Below, piece after piece: positions 45,956 through 54,873 of a stretch of DNA of 64,000 bases. The notes under the pieces are model-generated. The model made no database searches. It was not told where the DNA came from and saw only the letters and a program-made list of their open reading frames with translations. How positions within the stretch are numbered: position 1 is the first letter of the stretch; every line of letters starts with the position of its first letter. Both the position numbers and the translations under genes were made by a program. The stretch is from Paraburkholderia kururiensis JCM 10599 = LMG 19447 (GTDB lineage Bacteria; Pseudomonadota; Gammaproteobacteria; Burkholderiales; Burkholderiaceae). The DNA lies in assembly GCF_003986935.1 (NCBI RefSeq), contig NZ_RJZE01000024.1, forward strand, positions 1 to 64,000, written 5' to 3'.

Positions 45956-46366
45956 ATGAACACCCTGCAAATCCGCATCCTGTCGCTCGCGCTTTTCGCC
46001 GTGTTCTGCGCGACGCTGACCTACTGGATCGTCACCCTCACCGCGCGTTCGGCGCCCGTGCCGGCTGCGGCCGTGCATGCGCCCGTTTCCGTCGATCAGG
46101 CCGCTACCCTTTTTGGCGGCCAGCTCACGCGCAGCGTGAACCAGGACGTGCGCCTCTTCGGCATTCTTGCGCTCAAGCAGGGCGCAGCGGCCATCGTCAG
46201 CGTGGGCGGCGAGCCGCCGAAGGCCGTCTCGCTGGGCGGCCCGCTCACCGAAGGCGCAAAGCTTGCCGAAGTGCGCGCGCGCTCCATCGTGATCGACCGC
46301 AACGGCGTGCATTCCGAAGTCTTCCTGCCGGCCAACGCCGCCGGTCCCACCATCTACGTGCGCTAG
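45956..46366 (+). CDS. gspC: Type II secretion protein C, short form (136 aa)
   Basis: Inner-membrane protein that contacts the secretin. One span near the start (LSLALFAVFCATLTYWIV) is followed by the homology region (ATLFGGQLTRSVNQDVRLFGIL, GAAAIVSVGGEPPKAVSLG). No PDZ or coiled-coil domain follows, so it is the short type. It alone is on the plus strand, between gspG and gspF on the other strand. The Met at 45,947 is an alternative start. Confidence 0.88.
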   Translation: MNTLQIRILSLALFAVFCATLTYWIVTLTARSAPVPAAAVHAPVSVDQAATLFGGQLTRSVNQDVRLFGILALKQGAAAIVSVGGEPPKAVSLGGPLTEGAKLAEVRARSIVIDRNGVHSEVFLPANAAGPTIYVR

Positions 46367-46382
46367 CCGCGCGGTTACACCC

Positions 46383-47600
46383 TCACTGCACCAGGTTGTT
46401 GAGTTCGATGATCGGCAGCATCACCGCCAGCACGATCACGAGCACCACACCGCCCATCGCCAGAATCAGCAGCGGCTCGAGCAGGCTCGTGAGAAACATC
46501 GTGCGCCGCTCCAGTTCGCGCGACTCGCCTTCGGCCGCGCGGTCCAGCATGGTGGTTACGTCGCCGGTCGCTTCGCCCGAACGGATCAGATGGACCAGCA
46601 CGGGCGGAAACGTCTTCGTGTTGCCAAGCGCGCGTGAAAGCGACGTGCCTTCGCGCACGCGCACAATCGCATCTTCGATGTTGCCGCGCATTGCGCGATT
46701 GCTGAGCGTCTCGCCGGCCGCCTGCAACGCACGGAGAATCGGCACACCCGCCGCCGAGAGAATGCCCAACGTGCTCGCAAAGCGCACGGTGTTGTAGCCA
46801 CGCACGAGCTTGCCCGCGAGCGGCGCGGTGAGCAGCCACCGGTCGAACGAGAGCCGCGGCCCCGGCTGCGCAAGAATGGAGCGCACCAGGTACACGAGCA
46901 CCACGATGCCGATCAGCAACGCCCACCACCAGTGCCGCACGAAGCCGGAGAGCGCCATCATCACCACGGTCAGGATAGGCAACTGCTGCTTCGTGCTCGC
47001 AAACACGTTCACCACCTGCGGCACCACATAGCTGAGCAGGAACGTGACGATGCCGAACGCGATGATCGTGACGATGGCCGGATACGTGAACGCCAGCACG
47101 ATCTTCTGCTTGAGCGCGTTGCGTTGCTCGATGTAGTCGGCAAGCCGGGAGAGCACGAGGCCGAGTTTGCCGGTGTGCTCGCCCGCTGCGACGAGCGCGC
47201 GGTAGATGTCCGGAAAGTCGCGCGGATGCTGCGCCAGCGCATTGGCGAGCGAGTGGCCGCCCAGCACCTCGGCGCGAATCGCGGCCATCAACTCGCGGAT
47301 GTAGTCCCGCTCCGACTGGTCGGTAAGCACCGCGAGCGCCTCGTCGAGCGGCAGGCCGGCGACGAGCAGGCTCGCCAGTTGCCGCGTCAGGATGGCCTGC
47401 TCGCGCTGCGACAGCCGGCGGCCAATCGCGAGGCGCTGCTGGCGCTCGCCGCGCGTGCGGCTCGCCGCAGGTTCGACGACGAGCGGCGTGAGGCCTTGCG
47501 TGCGCAGCTGCGTGCGGGCACTGCGCGCGCTGTCCGCGTCGAGCACGCCCTTCTGCGCCTTGCCTGCCGCGTCGATCGCTTCAAAACGGAATGCCGGCAT
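46383..47600 (-). CDS. gspF: Type II secretion platform protein F (405 aa)
   Basis: Polytopic inner-membrane core of the T2SS platform. It has the two GspF repeats (LTRQLASLLVAGLPLDEAL and FASTLGILSAAGVPILRAL), three spans, and the normal length. It lies between gspE (6 bases upstream) and the 3' end of gspC on the opposite strand. It converges on gspC 16 bases away. Confidence 0.97.
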   Translation of the reverse strand: MPAFRFEAIDAAGKAQKGVLDADSARSARTQLRTQGLTPLVVEPAASRTRGERQQRLAIGRRLSQREQAILTRQLASLLVAGLPLDEALAVLTDQSERDYIRELMAAIRAEVLGGHSLANALAQHPRDFPDIYRALVAAGEHTGKLGLVLSRLADYIEQRNALKQKIVLAFTYPAIVTIIAFGIVTFLLSYVVPQVVNVFASTKQQLPILTVVMMALSGFVRHWWWALLIGIVVLVYLVRSILAQPGPRLSFDRWLLTAPLAGKLVRGYNTVRFASTLGILSAAGVPILRALQAAGETLSNRAMRGNIEDAIVRVREGTSLSRALGNTKTFPPVLVHLIRSGEATGDVTTMLDRAAEGESRELERRTMFLTSLLEPLLILAMGGVVLVIVLAVMLPIIELNNLVQ

Positions 47601-47606
47601 GACGCG

Positions 47607-49157
47607 TCAGGCTCCGCCTGTCACGCGAATCACTTCTTCCAGCGACGTCATGCCCGCCGCCACCCAACGCTCGCCGTCCTCGCGCAGCGTGCGCATGCCT
47701 TGCGCGCGACCGGCGGCCAGAATCTCGGCATCCGCGGCGTTGCGGTGGACGAGCGAGCGGATGGTGTCGTCCACGAGCAGCAGTTCGTACACGCCGCGCC
47801 GGCCCGCGTAGCCCGACTGCCCGCACTTGTCGCAGCCCACGGGATGCCAGTGCACGTGGCCGTCTTCGCTGCGCTCCTGTTTGCACACCGGGCATAGCTG
47901 ACGCACCAGCCGCTGCGCCAGCACGCCGAGCAACGACGACGCGAGCAGATACGGCTCCACGCCCATATCGGTGAGACGCGTGACGGCCGAGGCCGCATCG
48001 TTCGTGTGCAGCGTCGCGAGCACGAGGTGGCCCGTGAGTGATGCCTGCACCGCGATCTGCGCAGTCTCCAGGTCGCGGATTTCACCGATCATGATGATGT
48101 CCGGGTCCTGCCGCAGAATCGAGCGCAGCGCCCGGCCGAACGTCATGCCGATGCGCTCGTTCACCTGCGTCTGGCCGATGCCGCCGAGGTCGTATTCGAT
48201 CGGGTCTTCCACCGTCATGATGTTGGTGGTGGCCGTCTCGAGCCGCGACATCGAGGCGTAAAGCGTCGTCGTCTTGCCCGAACCCGTCGGACCCGTGACA
48301 AGCACGATGCCGTGCGGTCGCGAGATCAGCCGGTCGAATTTCGCGAGCGTGTCCTGCGCCATGCCGAGCGCTTCGAGATTCAGGCGCTGCGCGTCTTTTT
48401 CGAGCAGACGCAGCACGGCGCGTTCGCCGTGGCCCGTGGGCAGCGTCGAGACGCGCACGTCGACAGGTCGGCCACCCACGCGCAGCGTGATGCGACCATC
48501 CTGCGGCAGACGTTTTTCCGCGATATCCAGCTGCGCCATGATCTTGATGCGCGAAATCAGCGCGCCGTGCAGCGCCTTCTTGGGACGCACCACGTCGCGC
48601 AGCGTGCCGTCCACGCGAAAACGCACCACAGACGCGTTTTCGAACGGCTCGATGTGAATGTCCGACGCCTGCTCGCGCGCGGCCTGCGTGAGCAACGCGT
48701 TGATCATGCGGATGATCGGCGCGTCGTCTTCGGACTCCAGCAGGTCTTCCACTTCGGGAATGTCCTGCATGAGACGCGAGAGATCCACTTCGCCTTCCAC
48801 TTCGCCCACCACCTGGGCGGCGCTGCCGTCCTGGCGCGCATAGGCCTGGTTGATGGCCTGGGCGAGTTCGTCGGCGGGCAAACGCACGATGGAAAGCGCC
48901 CCGAAGTTGCGCGCGATCTCGGCGAGCGCAGCGTCGTTCGTGCGTTCGCTGATCCAGACTTCGAGCGCATCGGCGTGTTGATGCGCGACGAGAATCTGGC
49001 CGTTTCGGGCAAAACCATAGGGCACGAGCCGTGCGGCCAGTGCCGAGGGCGGCTCGCGATCAGCGGCGCCTGCCGAGGAAACGGCCGACGCCGCCGCGGG
49101 CGGCAGCCCCGGACGTGCGCCGCTCGAAACGCCGCCCGCCGATGCCGGTGTGTTCAC
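47607..49157 (-). CDS. gspE: Type II secretion ATPase E (516 aa)
   Basis: Hexameric motor ATPase. Walker A is GPTGSGKTTTLYA, Walker B ILRQDPDIIMIGEIRD, with the tetracysteine zinc motif CPVCKQ...CDKCG near the C terminus and the N1E-type domain at the start. The ATGA start overlaps the gspD stop by four bases. It binds GspL at the inner face of the membrane. Confidence 0.97.
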   Translation of the reverse strand: MNTPASAGGVSSGARPGLPPAAASAVSSAGAADREPPSALAARLVPYGFARNGQILVAHQHADALEVWISERTNDAALAEIARNFGALSIVRLPADELAQAINQAYARQDGSAAQVVGEVEGEVDLSRLMQDIPEVEDLLESEDDAPIIRMINALLTQAAREQASDIHIEPFENASVVRFRVDGTLRDVVRPKKALHGALISRIKIMAQLDIAEKRLPQDGRITLRVGGRPVDVRVSTLPTGHGERAVLRLLEKDAQRLNLEALGMAQDTLAKFDRLISRPHGIVLVTGPTGSGKTTTLYASMSRLETATTNIMTVEDPIEYDLGGIGQTQVNERIGMTFGRALRSILRQDPDIIMIGEIRDLETAQIAVQASLTGHLVLATLHTNDAASAVTRLTDMGVEPYLLASSLLGVLAQRLVRQLCPVCKQERSEDGHVHWHPVGCDKCGQSGYAGRRGVYELLLVDDTIRSLVHRNAADAEILAAGRAQGMRTLREDGERWVAAGMTSLEEVIRVTGGA

Positions 49158-51601
49158 GGATGCGCTCCTGGTGACGCAACGGAGTTGTTCGTGGTGTTCG
49201 GCGTTGCGTTGGTTGTTGCGTTGTCGGGTGCATTGGGCGCTGTGAGCGGCGCCTGCTGCAACGGTGCAGCCGGCGCGCTCGTGCCCAGACTGGTCGACGC
49301 ACCGCCCGGCACCGCGTAGCTCGACACGCCCGCGGCACTTCCTGACTGAGGTGCAGCAGGCGGCGTGCCGTTCTGCTGCGCGGGCTGGCGCCGCATGCTG
49401 TTGAGATCGAACAGATTTTGCGCCGGCACGGCGCCCTCGCTCGGACCCGGCGGGGCAGGCGGCAGCATCGGAATGTTCTGATCGCGGATCAGGCGATTGT
49501 CGGTCTGATAGCCGCCTTGCTGGTCACGCAGGTAATCGTAGCGATTGAGCGTGATGGCCGAACTCGTGGCCTGATCGCGCACGATCACGGGCCGCAGGAA
49601 CACCATCAGGTTGCTCTTCGTACGCGTCTTGTTTTCCGAGCGGAACAGCTGGCCCAGCCAGGGAATGTCGCCGAGCAGCGGCACCTTGCTGTTGCCGTTC
49701 GAATACTGGTCCTGCATCAAGCCGCCCAGCACAATGATCTCGCCGTTGTCGCACAGCACGGTGGACTGGATGGAACGCTTGTTGATCGTCACGCCGCCCG
49801 GGTTGTTCACCGTGGTCGGGTCCACGGTCGAATCTTCCTGGTAGAGCTGCAGCTTGAGGATGCCGCCCTCGGTGATCTGCGGCTTCACGTGGAGCGTAAC
49901 GCCCACGTCGATGCGGTCGAACGTGTTGAACGCAGTCACCGAGGTCGCCGCGTTCGCCGTCGGCGTTGCGTAGGAGCCCGTGACAACCGGCACGTTCTGG
50001 CCCACCACGATCTTCGCTTCCTCATTGTCGAGCGTGATCAGGTTAGGCGTGGACAGCACGTTCGAGTCGCTCGACGTGGCAAGCGCATTGAGCAGGCCAC
50101 CCAGTCCGAACACGCTGCCGAAACGGTGCAGCAACCCGATGTTCAGGCCGTTGGGCAGCAGGTTCGACGAATTCGTGCCGAGCAGGTTGGTGTTGTTCGC
50201 AATCGCCGCGCCTTGCGCGGTGAGGTCGACGATGCTCGAACTGCCCGAGCCGAAATTCGAGCCGCCATAGACGGCGTTGTTGCCGCCCAGCAGCGCGCCT
50301 TGCCACTGAATGCCGAGGTTCGCCGCGGTCGTCGCGTTGAGTTCGACGATGAGCGCTTCGATGTAGACCTGGGCGCGGCGCGAATCGAGCTGGTCGATCA
50401 CGCTGCGCAGGTTGCGGTACACCGGCTCGGGCGCCGTGATGATGAGCGAGTTGGTGGCCGCGTCGGCCTGGATCATGCCGCCGCCGGACTGGTTCTCGTC
50501 CTGATTGTTGCTGCCTTCCTTTTCGCCGAGGAACGGCGCGCTGTTGCTGCCGGTGCCCGACGAACTGCCGCCCGTCATCGAGTTGCCGAGCGACGAGCTG
50601 GTCGAACCCGAGGGCAGCGGCGGCATGCCGGCCGTGCCCGTGGAACCCGACAGTCCGCCGGCCGCGCCGCCCGCGTTCTGATTGAACGCGTTGGCACCGC
50701 CGCTATTCGACGTGTCGTTGCCTGAACCCTTGCCCATCATGCCGCGCAGCGTGCGCGCAAGACGCACGGCGTCCGCGTTGCGCAGCATCACGACGTGCAT
50801 GTTGCCCGGCTGACTCGTGGGCGCATCGAGCTGTTTGGCGAGCGACTTCGCCGCGGCAAGACGCTGCGCGTTCGAGGCGCGCAGCAGCAGCGAATTGGTG
50901 CGCGGATCGGCTGTTACCGAGACTTTGAGCGTGGGGTCCGTGCTGCCGATCGTGCCGGGGTCCAGCATCTTCGAAAGCTGCTGGGCCGTGTCGAGCGCGT
51001 TCGCATTCTTGAGCGCCACGACGGCGACCTGCTGACCCGCAGCCGTATCGATGCCCGCGATGATCGCTGCGAGACGCCGCACGTTGTCGGCGTAGTCGGT
51101 CACGACGAGCGCGTTGTTGCCGGGATACGCGGCAATCGTGTTGTTCGGCGAGATGAGCGGACGCAACACGGGCAGCAGGTTGTTCGCCGACTCGTTCTTG
51201 AGCTGGAAGACTTGCGTCACGACCTGGTCGCCGCGCGCGGGCGTGGTGTTGCCCACATAGGTGGGCACGCCTTGCAGCTTCGCGTCGGCCTCGGGCACAA
51301 CCTTCAGTACGCCGTGGTCCTGCACCAGCGAAAAGCCCTGCATGCGCAACGCCGACTGCAATGTTTTCAGAGCCTGTTCTTCGGGAACCGGATTTTCCGA
51401 AACCAGGTTGAGCTGACCCTTGACGCGAGGGTCCACGATAATGGTCTTGCCGGTTGCGGCACCGATGGCTTTCGCCACCTGATCGATATCCGCGTTGACG
51501 AAATTGAGCGTGACCTGCGCGTGTGCGATCTGCGCGGTAATCAGTCCACTCACGAGCAGCGCCGTGGCGACGCGACGCAATGCCATTCGGTTTCTTCTCA
51601 T
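49154..51601 (-). CDS. gspD: Type II secretion secretin D (815 aa)
   Basis: Outer-membrane secretin pore. The signal (MRRNRMALRRVATALLVSGL) precedes N0-N3 domains (VTLNFVNADIDQVAKAIG; NALVVTDYADNVRRLAAII) and the C-domain (VPVVTGSYATPTA, VPLLGDIPWLGQLFR). Ser/Gly-rich inserts in N3 and a long Pro/Gln/Asn-rich tail are typical. The ATG at 51,601 is chosen; the Met five codons later has a better ribosome site (AGAAG). No gspS pilotin gene is seen nearby. Confidence 0.96.
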   Translation of the reverse strand: MRRNRMALRRVATALLVSGLITAQIAHAQVTLNFVNADIDQVAKAIGAATGKTIIVDPRVKGQLNLVSENPVPEEQALKTLQSALRMQGFSLVQDHGVLKVVPEADAKLQGVPTYVGNTTPARGDQVVTQVFQLKNESANNLLPVLRPLISPNNTIAAYPGNNALVVTDYADNVRRLAAIIAGIDTAAGQQVAVVALKNANALDTAQQLSKMLDPGTIGSTDPTLKVSVTADPRTNSLLLRASNAQRLAAAKSLAKQLDAPTSQPGNMHVVMLRNADAVRLARTLRGMMGKGSGNDTSNSGGANAFNQNAGGAAGGLSGSTGTAGMPPLPSGSTSSSLGNSMTGGSSSGTGSNSAPFLGEKEGSNNQDENQSGGGMIQADAATNSLIITAPEPVYRNLRSVIDQLDSRRAQVYIEALIVELNATTAANLGIQWQGALLGGNNAVYGGSNFGSGSSSIVDLTAQGAAIANNTNLLGTNSSNLLPNGLNIGLLHRFGSVFGLGGLLNALATSSDSNVLSTPNLITLDNEEAKIVVGQNVPVVTGSYATPTANAATSVTAFNTFDRIDVGVTLHVKPQITEGGILKLQLYQEDSTVDPTTVNNPGGVTINKRSIQSTVLCDNGEIIVLGGLMQDQYSNGNSKVPLLGDIPWLGQLFRSENKTRTKSNLMVFLRPVIVRDQATSSAITLNRYDYLRDQQGGYQTDNRLIRDQNIPMLPPAPPGPSEGAVPAQNLFDLNSMRRQPAQQNGTPPAAPQSGSAAGVSSYAVPGGASTSLGTSAPAAPLQQAPLTAPNAPDNATTNATPNTTNNSVASPGAHP

Positions 51602-52133
51602 GGAATGTGAAGTCGATATCGACTGCGGACACGTCCGGCAGTCCTGCGCATTCAACTCGCTGCTGCGCGAAAACGATGACCGCCGATACGCCCAGGTGCC
51701 GACCCCTCTTGTCAGTCACCCAGCTATTCAAAAGGATGAACACTACCAGCTTTTTATGTCGTTTTCGTCACAAATCAAATGGGGCCGTGCAGTTCCTCTA
51801 AACCTCGCCGGGACTGTGCCGCGCTTCCGTCAAGCTGTCTGAAAGCTCGGTTCCGTGCGGGTAACAACTGGTAAGGCTTACGCCCAAAAACCCATGGATG
51901 CCGTTTCGTTTTCTACCGGATTTTGTCGGGTAGCCAACTTGACGCGGGGATGTCTGCCGGTATGATACGGGCCGATCGGCATGCCGGGCTTGCCATGCAT
52001 GAGCGGGTTTTCCCGAATGCCGAGCTTGACCAGGGCGCCCGCCCGCAGCGGTGTCCCGGTAAGTGAACGCGCCTGCGGGTACCTGGCCCTGGCGCTTCTC
52101 CGTCTCACCTGCTTCATCTGCTTAGTGGTCTTG
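51602..52133. other. Divergent gspD / lytic transglycosylase promoter region
   Basis: 532 bases with no supported gene. It must carry the promoter of gspD and the divergent transglycosylase gene. Open frames reading into the transglycosylase are upstream extensions without homology. Confidence 0.45.
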
Positions 52134-52586
52134 ATGAAACGCGCTTCGTCTCTCGTCGTTGCCTATGCTGCGCTCGGCCTCGCGGTCGCGAGCATGCCTG
52201 CGCGCGCGGACTGCTTCGACGAAGCCGCGAACTACCAGAAGGTCAATCCGCTGATTCTGCGCGCCATTGCATGGCAGGAATCGCACAATCATCCCGACGC
52301 GGTCCACAAGAACGCCAATGGCTCCACGGACTACGGCGTCATGCAGATCAACTCGGTGCATCTGCCCGTGCTGTCCCAATACGGCATTTCGTCGAACACG
52401 CTGATGGAGCCGTGCAAGAACGTCTACATTGCCGCCTGGCACTTGCGGCAGAAGATGAACAAGTACGGCAACACGTGGCAGGCCGTAGGCGCATACCACT
52501 CGGAAACGCCCTCGCTGCGCGACCAGTACGCGCGGCAAATCGCGGCGATTCTGCGCAAGTGGAAACTGCTGCCTGACTCGCGTTAG
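52134..52586 (+). CDS. Lytic transglycosylase, IagB/VirB1-like (150 aa)
   Basis: Small peptidoglycan-cleaving enzyme of the SLT family. The signal peptide ends ARA-DC near residue 25, then LILRAIAWQESHNHPDAV carries the catalytic Glu, with YGVMQINS and NVYIAAWHLRQKMNKYGNTWQAVGAYHS following as in IagB. These enzymes often serve secretion systems; here it is divergent from the gspD operon, so it may locally open the cell wall for T2SS assembly (inference). Confidence 0.9.
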   Translation: MKRASSLVVAYAALGLAVASMPARADCFDEAANYQKVNPLILRAIAWQESHNHPDAVHKNANGSTDYGVMQINSVHLPVLSQYGISSNTLMEPCKNVYIAAWHLRQKMNKYGNTWQAVGAYHSETPSLRDQYARQIAAILRKWKLLPDSR

Positions 52587-52739
52587 GTTGGCGCCATAGT
52601 TCCCACGGTGGGCACGTGTGGCTCAGCGCCGGCCGGCACTTTCCCACCTGGTGCACAATGCGGGTTCATGCTGCCGCGACGCCTCGCCCATGACGGGTGC
52701 CGCGCCCCGCGCTTTCCTCTCTTCGCTTTGCGTACCGAA

Positions 52740-54008
52740 ATGAACCAGCCGCCACTGCCCGTTACTGTGCTCTCCGGGTTTCTGGGCGCGGGCAAAACCA
52801 CGCTCCTGAACCATATCCTCGCCAACCGCGCGGGCCTGCGCGTGGCCGTGATCGTGAACGACCTCGCCGCGGTGAACATCGACGCTGCGCTCGTGCGCGA
52901 CGCGTCCGCGCTTTCGCACGTCGAGGAACGGCTCGTGGAAATGTCGAACGGCTGCATCTGCTGCACGTTACGCGACGATCTGCTGACCGAGATCCGCCGT
53001 CTTGCCGACGAAAAGCGGTTCGACGCGATCCTGATCGAATCCACCGGCATCGCCGAGCCAATGCCCATCGCCGAAACCTTCACCTTCGAGGACGACGACG
53101 GCGTATCGCTCGCCGAGGTCGCGCGGCTCGACACCATGGTGACGGTGGTGGACGCCTTCAATTTCCTGCGCGATTACGCCTGTGCCGACGCGCTCGCCGA
53201 ATGGGGCCTCGCGGCCACCGAAGAAGACGACCGCACGCTCGTCGAGTTGCTGGTCGAGCAGATCGAGTTCTGTGACGTGCTCGTCGTCAACAAGGCGGAC
53301 CTCGTTTCGGCCGAGGAACTGGCGCGGCTGCAGCGCATTCTCGCGCGCATCAATCCGCGCGCCGTGCAGGTGGTGAGCCGCTTCGGCGCCGTGCCGCTCT
53401 CGGAGGTGCTCAATACGAAGCGCTTCGATTTCGACGCGGCGTCCAGTGCGCCGGGCTGGCTCGCGTCGCTCAACGAACATGGCCACACGCACAGCGAGGC
53501 CGACGAGTTCGGCATCGGCAACTTCGTTTATCGCGCGCGCCGTCCGTTTCATCCCGAGCGGCTATGGGCGCTGCTGCACGAAGAATGGAAAGGTGTACTG
53601 CGGACCAAGGGTTTCTTCTGGCTCGCTACGCGCAACGACGTGGTGGGTTCGCTTTCGCAGGCGGGCGGTGCGTGCCGGCATGGTCCGGCGGGCATGTGGT
53701 GGGCCGCGCAGGACCGCAGCACCTGGCCCGATGACGAAGCGCTCGAAGCTGAAATTGCAGCTGACTGGTACGGCGATGCCAGCGATATGTCGATTGGAGA
53801 TCGCCGGCAGGAACTCGTGATGATCGGCGTGGATCTGGACACACAAGCGTGGCGGGCAAAGCTCGACGCGTGTCTTCTGACCGACGCGGAATACGCCGCG
53901 GGCCCCGACGCATGGCGTCAGTTGCCCGATCCGTTTCCCGCCTGGGACATCGACGCTGAAGAGCACGGCGAAGCAGGTGATAGCGAAATCGTCCACCGCT
54001 CCGCTTGA
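52740..54008 (+). CDS. CobW-family GTP-binding metallochaperone (422 aa)
   Basis: G3E GTPase likely delivering zinc or another metal to target enzymes. P-loop GFLGAGKTTLLNHI is near residue 12, the metal-binding GCICCTLR follows, then ESTGIAEPMP, NKADL and the C-terminal CobW domain. The start at 52,740 (MNQPPLPVTVLSGF) is set by homology. No Zur-type operator was seen upstream, so whether it is a zinc-starvation gene is open. Confidence 0.93.
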   Translation: MNQPPLPVTVLSGFLGAGKTTLLNHILANRAGLRVAVIVNDLAAVNIDAALVRDASALSHVEERLVEMSNGCICCTLRDDLLTEIRRLADEKRFDAILIESTGIAEPMPIAETFTFEDDDGVSLAEVARLDTMVTVVDAFNFLRDYACADALAEWGLAATEEDDRTLVELLVEQIEFCDVLVVNKADLVSAEELARLQRILARINPRAVQVVSRFGAVPLSEVLNTKRFDFDAASSAPGWLASLNEHGHTHSEADEFGIGNFVYRARRPFHPERLWALLHEEWKGVLRTKGFFWLATRNDVVGSLSQAGGACRHGPAGMWWAAQDRSTWPDDEALEAEIAADWYGDASDMSIGDRRQELVMIGVDLDTQAWRAKLDACLLTDAEYAAGPDAWRQLPDPFPAWDIDAEEHGEAGDSEIVHRSA

Positions 54009-54116
54009 GCGTTCCCGATTCTGCGTGGGGGCAGGGGCCTGCTGCGCCCCTTTCCATCCACATCGCCAGTAGTGCGAATTTGCGCTCGCGAGAGGCACAG
54101 GCAAAAGGCACAGGCG

Positions 54117-54140
54117 AAAAAAAACCCGCCAGCGGCGGGC
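54117..54140 (-). terminator. Rho-independent terminator of the HU gene
   Basis: On the minus strand a CCCGCC/GGCGGG hairpin (54,125-54,139) is followed by eight Ts. It begins 22 bases after the HU stop codon. Confidence 0.85.
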
Positions 54141-54161
54141 GTCAACCTGAGCGGCTGATAT

Positions 54162-54440
54162 TTAGCGCTTGTTGACTGCGTCCTTGAACGCCTTGCCAGC
54201 CGTGAACTTGACGGTCTTGGCAGCCGGGATCTTGATGGTCTCGCCCGTCTTCGGGTTACGGCCCGTACGTGCTGCGCGCTTGCCCGAACCGAAGCTGCCG
54301 AAGCCGATCAGTTGCACTGCGTCACCCTTCGACACAGCCTTCTTGATCACTTCGAGAAGCGTGTCCAGCGTTTCGCCGGTTTGAGCCTTGCTAGCGCCCG
54401 TCTGTGCTGCGACGGCGTCGATCAGTTCCTGTTTGTTCAT
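54162..54440 (-). CDS. hupB: DNA-binding protein HU (92 aa)
   Basis: Nucleoid-associated protein that bends DNA. It opens MNKQELIDAVAAQTGASKAQ and has the HU/IHF signature GFGSFGSGKRAARTGRNPKTGE, with Pro in the beta arm. Length is right for HU-beta. A ribosome site AAGGA precedes the ATG, and a strong terminator follows. Confidence 0.96.
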   Translation of the reverse strand: MNKQELIDAVAAQTGASKAQTGETLDTLLEVIKKAVSKGDAVQLIGFGSFGSGKRAARTGRNPKTGETIKIPAAKTVKFTAGKAFKDAVNKR

Positions 54441-54873
54441 TAAAGTTCCTTTCTGAGTTTAGGTTGACACGAACAGCGCGAACGCGCCGATTATACGTGC
54501 GCGGGCCACGCCGTCGAGCAGCGCCGGTCTCCGGACACCCCGGATAAAAGCTTTGCGCAGCAAGCTGCGCTACGGCCGTGCTGCCGCTCCCTGAGCGGCG
54601 CTTGCTATGATAGCGCAGCGCAAACCCAATAACGACAAGGGTTTCGAAGATTTACAGCATGAGCCGCGCGGTTTCCCGACGACGGCAAATTTCCTCTGAG
54701 CCCCGTCAGATAAGGCTTCCAGCGTTCACCATTCGTGACATGGGGCGTTGGTTTTTGCCAACGTTTTGCCCGCAAAGCCCCGTGCGGCGGGGCTCTCCGG
54801 GCATCGGCAAGCCCTTTGCCGGACGCTGCCGCTGCGTCCTGACAGCGTCCGGCGCTCCCACTTTTTGCAGCGT
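54441..54873. other. hupB-mnmC divergent intergenic region
   Basis: 433 bases without a supported gene. It includes the hupB promoter area and a GC hairpin (AGCCCCG/CGGGGCT around 54,775) upstream of mnmC. No T-run follows, so it is not a clear terminator. Confidence 0.4.
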
